A stretch of DNA of 64,000 nt, taken from an uncultured bacterium (GTDB taxonomy: Bacteria > Bacillota > Clostridia > Oscillospirales > Ruminococcaceae). The notes beneath the pieces were generated by a model. The model saw nothing but the letters and a program-made list of their open reading frames with translations. It was not told the DNA's origin and made no database searches. The DNA is taken from positions 39,259-103,258 of the forward strand of contig CAJMLV010000005.1 in assembly GCA_905214345.1 (NCBI GenBank), read 5' to 3'. Of this stretch, positions 58,208 through 64,000 are shown piece after piece; positions within the stretch are counted from its first letter, which is position 1, and each line of letters starts with the position of its first letter. The position numbers were made by a program, and so were the translations under genes.

Positions 58208-59900
58208 CGGGCATCCTCCCTTCCGGCGTAATCTGGCCGTACAGCACCCCGGCCGTAACCGCAATATTTTCCGGCGAGGTAGCAAAGGTGACCACAACAT
58301 TTTCCGCATTATGGGGAACGGAGATTTCCTCAAAGGGCGTATTACTTACGATAATCACCTTTTTTCCGGTCTTTTCGATCATCTCCGCCAAGAAATCCCG
58401 GTTGGACAGGGTACCTCGCAGGAAGTAGCTGGTGGCCACGATCACATCCGCTCCATCCACGGCCGCCATGATTCGCTGCTTGTCCTGCTCATCATAGGTA
58501 TAGGCGGTTTCCAGATACTCCACGCGGGTGCTGTACCGCAGGCAGTCCTCGTACAGAACGCCGGAATGCCAGGCGGCATCGTTGTATTCCTTGACCTTCT
58601 GTTCAATGACCAGTACCTTTCGGTCCACGGACAGCGGCAGCACGCCTTCCCGGCTACGCGCCACTAACACCGACCGCCGAGCCACCGTTTTGGCTAGAGT
58701 GCGGATGGCGGGGTCATTCAGAACCGTTTCCGGCGCAATGTTGTGGTCCTCGGCATCATAGAACAGGCCGTATTCATATTTCAGGTTCAGAACTCGGTAC
58801 ACCTTGCGGTCCAGTTCTTCCCCGGAGATGCGGCCCTGTTCCACAAAGGAGCGGATGGCCTCCACCGTCTGGCCCACCAGTTCGTTTTCCGCCTTCATCA
58901 GCACCAGGTCGGCACCCGCTTCCAGAGCCAGGGCACAGGCATTGGCCACCCCGTAGCGGGTAGCGATGGCACCCATGGTCATGCTGTCGGTGGTAATCAC
59001 GCCTTCAAATCCCAGTTCCTCCCGCAGCAGTCCGGTGATGACCTTGCGGGACACGGTTGCAATGTTGTCCGGGTCAATGGCCGGGAAGATACTGTGTGCA
59101 ATCATGACAGAAGGCAGCAGTCCCAGGCGAATCAGTTCCTTATACGGCAGCAGTTCCCGTTCCAGCAGCGTCTGGCGGTCCACATCAATGACCGGCACCT
59201 GGAAATGGGCGTCCACATCCGAATGGCCGCGCCCGGGAAAATGCTTACCAGTGGCGATCATCCGACCGTCCCGGAAGCCGCGGCAGCTTTCCGCGGCATA
59301 CTGTGCCACCACTTCCGCATCATCCGAATAGGAGCGGGTATAAATTTCCGGGTTTTTGGGTTCGCTGCACACATCCAACACCGGCGAATGGACCCAGTTG
59401 AATCCCACCGCGCGGCTCTGCCGGGCCACGGCCTGGGCTACTTCGTAAGCCAGATGGGGGTCCCCCGTTGCCGTCAGCCCCATGGGTTTGGGGAAAATAT
59501 TGACCCCGCCGAAGCAGAAGTCGGCGCTGGAACCGCCCTCCTGGTCATAGGAGAAATGCAGCGGAAGCCCCAGCGGGCGGCGGCGGGCAGCGGCCTGCAG
59601 GTCATCCAAGACCGCTTTATACTGGGAAGCCGTAGGCACCGGCGCCGCCGATTTGTATTTCACGCCTGTAGAACGCTCCACGCTGACCACCGTCTTGTTG
59701 CTCTTGGGATCCACATAGCTGCCGAACGCCCGCATATCGCAGGAAAGACGCAGCCCGCCGCAGTGATACTTTTCGATGAACTCGTAAATATGGGGACGCG
59801 CCACCGTTCCCGCAAAACCAAGGGTCAGCAGGGCGCCAATCTTCTGGTCCAGCGTCATGCGCCGGATCAGCCCGCACACAAAGGTATTCTTGCTCTTCAT
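58167..59900 (-). CDS. GH3 beta-N-acetylhexosaminidase (NagZ-like)
   Basis: A 577-residue GH3 enzyme with the NagZ-type motif GKHFPGRGHSDVDAHF (His/Asp catalytic dyad) and nucleophile Asp in GVITTDSMTMGAI. It is longer than minimal NagZ (about 340) and has the C-terminal alpha/beta sandwich (VLVIEQKVKEYNDA to VIIVSNTPFEEISV). ATG 59900 follows AAGGAGAAC. Intracellular. Would remove terminal GlcNAc/GalNAc, complementing GH88 on glycosaminoglycan-type disaccharides. Confidence 0.9.
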   Translation of the reverse strand: MKSKNTFVCGLIRRMTLDQKIGALLTLGFAGTVARPHIYEFIEKYHCGGLRLSCDMRAFGSYVDPKSNKTVVSVERSTGVKYKSAAPVPTASQYKAVLDDLQAAARRRPLGLPLHFSYDQEGGSSADFCFGGVNIFPKPMGLTATGDPHLAYEVAQAVARQSRAVGFNWVHSPVLDVCSEPKNPEIYTRSYSDDAEVVAQYAAESCRGFRDGRMIATGKHFPGRGHSDVDAHFQVPVIDVDRQTLLERELLPYKELIRLGLLPSVMIAHSIFPAIDPDNIATVSRKVITGLLREELGFEGVITTDSMTMGAIATRYGVANACALALEAGADLVLMKAENELVGQTVEAIRSFVEQGRISGEELDRKVYRVLNLKYEYGLFYDAEDHNIAPETVLNDPAIRTLAKTVARRSVLVARSREGVLPLSVDRKVLVIEQKVKEYNDAAWHSGVLYEDCLRYSTRVEYLETAYTYDEQDKQRIMAAVDGADVIVATSYFLRGTLSNRDFLAEMIEKTGKKVIIVSNTPFEEISVPHNAENVVVTFATSPENIAVTAGVLYGQITPEGRMPVANGCVRAAAKLV

Positions 59901-59958
59901 AAAAATGTTCTCCTTATTCAAAAGCGGCCCGCCGGGCAAGCGGGCCGCTGGTCTGCCA

Positions 59959-60804
59959 TCAGCCCTTCACGGAGCCGGAGGTCGTTCCTTCCACAAAATA
60001 GCGGTTGCACAACAGATACACCAGCAGCATGGGGATAATGGAAATGGCTGCGCCGGCCATCATCAGGTGGTATTCCGCGGCCGCCGAAGCACCGTACTTC
60101 AGCTGCACAACGCCCACCGTCAAAGGTCTCAGCTCAGGTCTGGTCATAGTAAAGACCGAGGAGGTAATGTAGTCGTTCCAAGCAATACGGAACTGGAACA
60201 GGGCCACCGTTGCCAGAATCGGCTTAAGCAGAGGCAAAAGCACCATGTAGTACAGCCGGAACGGACCGCAGCCGTCCAGAATGGCTGCTTCATCCAGCTC
60301 TTTCGGCAGGCCGGAGACAAACTTGGTGACCAGGAACACGTTGTTGCCCTGGGCACCGATAGTGATGAGGATGATGGGCCACAGGGAGTTCTGCAGGCCC
60401 GTCTGCACTGCCAAGGTGTACAAAGGACGGAGGGTAACCGCACCCAGCGCAATGAACATCGTCATCATGTACAGGTTTTTCAGGATTTTCCGACCGGGAA
60501 AATCACAGCGCGCCAGACAGAACGCGGTCATGGAAGAAAGGATCACCGCGCCGGCTGTGGAGAAGGCGGCGATAAAAACACTGTTGAAGGTGTACTGGGC
60601 AAAGTTTGCCTTTTCCCATACTTCGATAAAGTTGCCGAATTCCCATGTGGTGGGCAGCAGGCTGCCGCCGCCCATCAGCTGCAGGTTGGTTTTCAAGCTG
60701 CCGCAAAGCACATATACCACCGGGTACAGGATCACCACGGCGAAGATTGTGAGAAACACATACAAAAGGCCGTGCGTCAACCGGGTTCTCGCTTTGATTC
60801 CCAT
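59959..60804 (-). CDS. Sugar ABC transporter permease (MalG/UgpE type)
   Basis: A 281-residue six-helix permease with the coupling EAA motif PKELDEAAILDGCGPFRLYYMVLLPLLKPI. The Asn-Asp-Tyr segment (FRIAWNDYITSSV) is typical of carbohydrate permeases. Pairs with the gene 12 bases upstream. Belongs to the CUT1 class, which imports oligosaccharides. Confidence 0.94.
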   Translation of the reverse strand: MGIKARTRLTHGLLYVFLTIFAVVILYPVVYVLCGSLKTNLQLMGGGSLLPTTWEFGNFIEVWEKANFAQYTFNSVFIAAFSTAGAVILSSMTAFCLARCDFPGRKILKNLYMMTMFIALGAVTLRPLYTLAVQTGLQNSLWPIILITIGAQGNNVFLVTKFVSGLPKELDEAAILDGCGPFRLYYMVLLPLLKPILATVALFQFRIAWNDYITSSVFTMTRPELRPLTVGVVQLKYGASAAAEYHLMMAGAAISIIPMLLVYLLCNRYFVEGTTSGSVKG

Positions 60805-60816
60805 GTTCTTGCCTCC

Positions 60817-61734
60817 TTAGAAAGTTTCGTCCATTTTGCGGGACCAGCGCAGGTACAGCATGGTGATGATACCCACGATGATGGCCGTGGCAAACGCAAC
60901 GGTAGCGCCGTACCCGTAGTTCAGGACCACGTTGCCGTAGCTGTCGCCCATGGGGAACATCAAGCGATAGATGTACAGGTAGAGGGTCTCGGTGCAGTTG
61001 TTGGGACCGCCGCCGGTCAGAACCATGATGTTCTCGTAATCCTTGAAGGCCTGGATCAATGCCAGCATAATCACCGTCTGGGTGATGGGCGCCATCATGG
61101 GAATGGTAATGTGCCACAGACGCTTCCAGCCGGTGGCACCGTCCAGTTCCGCACTTTCGTAGATATCGGTGGGAATAGTGGCCAGGCCGGATAGGAAATA
61201 GGTCATGTAGTTACCCAAAGCGCCCCACACGGCAATGAGCAGAACCGTGACCATGGCGAACTGGTTGCCAAACCAGTTGATGGGTTCATCCACAATGCCC
61301 AGAGTCATGAGCAGCTGGTTCACAGAGCCGTTGTACGGGTTGAAGATCAGGTAGAACACCGTGCTCATGATGGACACGCTGATGATGGTGGGCATGAAAT
61401 AGATAGAACGGTAGATCATACGGCCGCGCAGCTTCATGTTGACGAAGTAGGCCAGCACGAAGGACAGCGGGATGGTGATGATCAGTTTGAAGAACGCATA
61501 CACCAGGGTGTTTTTCAGCGCGTTCCAGAACATTTCGTCATGAATCAGGGTGGAGAAGTTTTTCAGGCCGGTGAAGTTGAAATCACCGAAGGAGGTGTAC
61601 TGATAAAACATCATCCGCAGGATCCACACGATGGGATAGATTGCAAACAGGACCAGGAAAATAAAGCCCGGCAGCAGCATCGCATATACCGTACGATTCT
61701 GCCGGATTCTTGACTTCAAGGATTTGGTATTCAT
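60817..61734 (-). CDS. Sugar ABC transporter permease (MalF/UgpA type)
   Basis: A 305-residue permease: YAMLLPGFIFLVLFAIYPIV at the first helix and the EAA loop PTDIYESAELDGATGWKRLWHITIPMMAPI. CUT1 partner of the following permease. No ATPase gene is in the operon, so a shared MsmK-type ATPase elsewhere must energise it. Confidence 0.94.
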   Translation of the reverse strand: MNTKSLKSRIRQNRTVYAMLLPGFIFLVLFAIYPIVWILRMMFYQYTSFGDFNFTGLKNFSTLIHDEMFWNALKNTLVYAFFKLIITIPLSFVLAYFVNMKLRGRMIYRSIYFMPTIISVSIMSTVFYLIFNPYNGSVNQLLMTLGIVDEPINWFGNQFAMVTVLLIAVWGALGNYMTYFLSGLATIPTDIYESAELDGATGWKRLWHITIPMMAPITQTVIMLALIQAFKDYENIMVLTGGGPNNCTETLYLYIYRLMFPMGDSYGNVVLNYGYGATVAFATAIIVGIITMLYLRWSRKMDETF

Positions 61735-61832
61735 AACGGTTCAGACCTCATTTCCAACAAAATAGGCCTGTGCCGCGACCCTTTACATGGATACAGGAAG
61801 GGACGAAACACAGGCCCACACGAAAGATCCGC

Positions 61833-63221
61833 TTACTTCGTGATCGGTGCCATGCTGCCGGATTCCACAGCGGCAGTCAACGCGGTGTTGTATTTTTCAT
61901 TCATCGCTTCGACCAGGCCATCCATGGAGGCTTGCCCCATAATGACCGCACCGAATTCGTCGTAGAAGCTCTTGCCCTCGATTTCCAGACCGGCCATTTC
62001 CGGCGCGAGAGGCTGGATAGTATCGGTATCTACCAGGTTGAAGAACTCGGAACCGTACACTTCGCAGGTACCGGCCTTCTCCGCCACGGAAGGAACCACG
62101 ATCAGGCCGTAGCCCTTCTCCTGGTATTCGGACATGAATTCATCGCTGGTGATGAACTTGATGAATTCCCAGGCGGCTTCGGGATGTTCGCACTGGCTGG
62201 AGATGCAGTAGCTGCGTCCGGCGGAGTTCATGGTGTTGACACCGTCTACTACGCCGTCATAGGTCGGCAGGACGCAGGCGCCCCATTCCTGATCGGTGGG
62301 GAACTGAGAATCGTAGACAGCCACTTCCCAGTAGCCGGACATATACATGCCGATGTTGCCCAGAGCGAACTGGGTACGCAACGGGTCGATATCCAAGCTT
62401 TCCGCACCGGGGAAGAAGGAACCATCGGCGTAGATGTCGGCAAAGGTCTGCACGACCTTGGCATATTCGCTGAAGTCGTAGGTGCCGGTTTCGTAGTCAT
62501 AGTAGAACATATCCGACAGACGGGCCACTTCGTCCACAGAACGATACATGGCGCTGTAGGCGTTCTTCATGTTCATGGCGAAGCCGTAGATGCCTTCGTC
62601 CTTCAGGTTTTCGGTGATAATGCGCGCATACTCTCGCAGTTCTTCCATGGTCTTGGGGGGCTTTTCAGGATCGAGCCCGGCTTTGCGGAAGACGTCCTTG
62701 TTGTAGATCAGACGGTAGTTGTTGCCGTAGGTGGGGATGCTGTAGGTCTGGCCGTCATACACGTTGACGTTCTGGATTCCCAGGGTGTCACCGTAGCGTT
62801 CCCGGTCTTCATCCGTCAGGAACTCGTCAATGGGAATGGCCATCCCCTTCTTGACATAGGGCACAATCTCGCTTTTGGGGCGGAAAATGTCCGGCGCCTG
62901 GTTGGACTGGAAGGCCAGTTCCAGGTTATTGTCGTAGTTATCGGTCATCGCCTCATAGGTGACCTCGATGTTCATGGTGTTGGTGGCGTTGAACTCCGCC
63001 ACCTTCTCTTCCATGAATTCCAGGTCATGGCGCTGGGTGGTCCAGAAGGTGACGGGAATCTTCTCCCCTTCCTGCGCAGTGGTGGAGGTGCCCTCCGCAC
63101 TTTCGCCGGTTCCTGCCGTGTCGGCAGGAGCGCCGCAACCGCTGAAAACGCTCAGCAACAGGGCGCTTCCCATCGCCAAAGACGCCATCCGCATCAGTTG
63201 CTTCTTGGATTTCAACATCAT
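61833..63221 (-). CDS. Sugar ABC transporter substrate-binding lipoprotein
   Basis: A 462-residue lipoprotein: signal peptide from MMLKSKKQLMRMASLAMGSALLLSVFSGCG with the lipobox Cys, a Ser/Thr/Gly linker, then a type 1 solute-binding (SBP_bac_1) fold. ATG at 63221 follows GGAAGAG; the longer frame to 63293 lacks a site. First gene of the operon reaching to 51228. Confidence 0.93.
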   Translation of the reverse strand: MMLKSKKQLMRMASLAMGSALLLSVFSGCGAPADTAGTGESAEGTSTTAQEGEKIPVTFWTTQRHDLEFMEEKVAEFNATNTMNIEVTYEAMTDNYDNNLELAFQSNQAPDIFRPKSEIVPYVKKGMAIPIDEFLTDEDRERYGDTLGIQNVNVYDGQTYSIPTYGNNYRLIYNKDVFRKAGLDPEKPPKTMEELREYARIITENLKDEGIYGFAMNMKNAYSAMYRSVDEVARLSDMFYYDYETGTYDFSEYAKVVQTFADIYADGSFFPGAESLDIDPLRTQFALGNIGMYMSGYWEVAVYDSQFPTDQEWGACVLPTYDGVVDGVNTMNSAGRSYCISSQCEHPEAAWEFIKFITSDEFMSEYQEKGYGLIVVPSVAEKAGTCEVYGSEFFNLVDTDTIQPLAPEMAGLEIEGKSFYDEFGAVIMGQASMDGLVEAMNEKYNTALTAAVESGSMAPITK

Positions 63222-63435
63222 TGATACTCTTCCTTCTTTCTTTTTTCTTGCAGCCTTTTGTCCGTAAAGCTTTTGCTGTTTGTAGTATAGCAAAATCCGG
63301 CAGCGTCCAAAATGGGACAGTTTTTGGTTTTTGGGTGGGTATTTTTTTTACACTATTTAAGTAATACTCCCTCCATCAATCTAGTCAACCAGCCTATTTT
63401 CCCATATTTATATATACACTCATTCCTTAGTCCAT

Positions 63436-63651
63436 TTATATCATCAGCCATACACTATCCGCCGGGTTCAGCCAATACGCTTGTATCCGCCAGCCTTCCA
63501 ATGTCCACAATGTGATATCGAACGGCCGACAGCTGTAATCATACATGAACAGGTAATCCTTGCCGCCGAATACACTGAGCCGATTATACTTTTCCCCTTG
63601 GTCCGAAACCAACAGTTCCTGTCTGGGGCGTCCCTGCTGATACCCGAGTAC
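63436..63651 (-). pseudogene. C-terminal remnant of a DUF4038 (apiosidase-like) glycosidase
   Basis: A minus-strand open piece of about 71 codons ending at a TAA (63438-63436), closed upstream by an in-frame stop at 63652-63654 and lacking a start. It reads GRPRQELLVSDQ, GGKDYLFMYDYSCRPFDITL and WRIQAYWLNPADS, which resembles the putative collagen-binding domain that ends DUF4038/GH140-type proteins. The upstream catalytic domain is gone. Suggests that a larger glycan locus once extended to the island edge. Confidence 0.6.
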
Positions 63652-63756
63652 TTAAACTCCCCCTTATTATTCACTTGTCCAAACCAAATGAATGCTTACT
63701 AAGCTATTTTCGCGGTTTCGCGTAAGAGTTCTTAAATCATATAGGGTATTGTGATG

Positions 63757-63870
63757 TTGTCCGTTCATTGTCCGTGCAAATGATTTTACAAAGCGTAAAA
63801 TAGGGTCCACCCTATTTTTACATTTCAGGCGCAATCGGCAGAAAACAAGAAAAGATCAAAGGCCGATTAT
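63757..63870. repeat. 113-bp element-end repeat, copy 2
   Basis: Second copy of 50878-50990, with one extra T in the palindrome arm and a few substitutions. It ends 33 bases before the tRNA-fMet fragment, so it belongs to the terminal attachment region of the element. Confidence 0.9.
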
Positions 63871-63903
63871 AGTGAATTGGGACTGGCCAAAAAGGAGCCG
63901 CCC

Positions 63904-63948
63904 CTCATAACCCGGAGGTCGCAGGTTCAAGTCCTGTCCCCGCAACCA
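63904..63948 (+). repeat. Right attachment repeat: 3' fragment of tRNA-fMet
   Basis: Identical over 45 bases to 39634-39678, covering anticodon loop to CCA. There is no 5' half, so it is not a functional tRNA. After CCA the sequence differs from that behind the intact gene. Confidence 0.93.
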
Positions 63949-64000
63949 AGTTGCCTTAACAAAAAAGATATAAGGCCGAAAAAGCCCGCAAACAAGCCGT

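Overview
The window looks like the chromosome of a gut-dwelling, anaerobic, low-spore Firmicute of the Oscillospiraceae/Ruminococcaceae (Faecalibacterium, Gemmiger or Subdoligranulum group). This is inferred from fairly GC-rich coding sequence with long antisense shadow frames, AGGAGG-type ribosome binding sites, YesM/YesN two-component systems, a bile salt hydrolase, an anaerobic sulfatase maturase, a GH120 xylosidase and a type II-C CRISPR-Cas9. No rRNA or species marker is present, so the genus is a guess.

Layout. (1) 1-957: backbone, with the start of a YhfC-like membrane protease and the tRNA-Lys promoter. (2) 988-15249: genomic island 1, bounded by an intact tRNA-Lys and a 55-bp copy of its 3' half. 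It carries a LysR regulator with a two-gene chromate-type transporter, a frameshifted anaerobic sulfatase maturase, and one long minus-strand operon: a NitT/TauT-type ABC importer (lipoprotein, two permeases, two ATPases), a Cys-type sulfatase and a YesM/YesN sensor-regulator pair. A broken DUF3991/TOPRIM gene is the only trace of the mobility machinery. (3) 15.5-39.4 kb: backbone. It holds a thioredoxin-reductase-like flavoprotein without its redox cysteines, a GH120 beta-xylosidase with a divergent AraC regulator, CstA, a CydDC-like ABC exporter operon, bile salt hydrolase, UppS, RuvX, BioY, KDG kinase plus a KDPG aldolase-VOC fusion under an IclR regulator, a small acyltransferase/esterase cluster, and an MFS pump with its repressor.

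(4) 39634-63948: genomic island 2, bounded by the initiator tRNA-fMet and a 45-bp copy of its 3' half. A 113-bp sequence repeated at 50.9 kb and 63.8 kb suggests two elements in tandem. The left part holds defence and mobile-element genes: a TIR/deoxyribosyltransferase-like protein, a truncated serine recombinase, a glutamine amidotransferase plus amidoligase pair, an excisionase-like protein, a Phd/RelE toxin-antitoxin pair, a WYL regulator, and a complete type II-C CRISPR-Cas locus (12 repeats, cas2, cas1, cas9, and a tracrRNA recognised here from its anti-repeat, promoter and terminator). The right part is one minus-strand operon for an acidic, probably glycosaminoglycan-like glycan: sugar ABC importer without ATPase, GH3 hexosaminidase, a heparinase-like protein, YesM/YesN, GH88 unsaturated glucuronyl hydrolase and a HAD phosphatase. 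A remnant of a DUF4038-type glycosidase lies upstream of it.

How it fits together. GH88 would release unsaturated uronate, which through 2-keto-3-deoxygluconate enters the backbone KdgK/Eda route; two matching 15-bp operators put eda-kdgK and iclR under the same IclR-type control. The island 1 sulfatase could remove sulfate from similar or other sulfated compounds, but its linked maturase is frameshifted. In the CRISPR locus the repeats end in an extended -10 box and the array runs convergent with the cas genes, as in the Neisseria II-C arrangement, with the degraded repeats at the transcription-proximal end.
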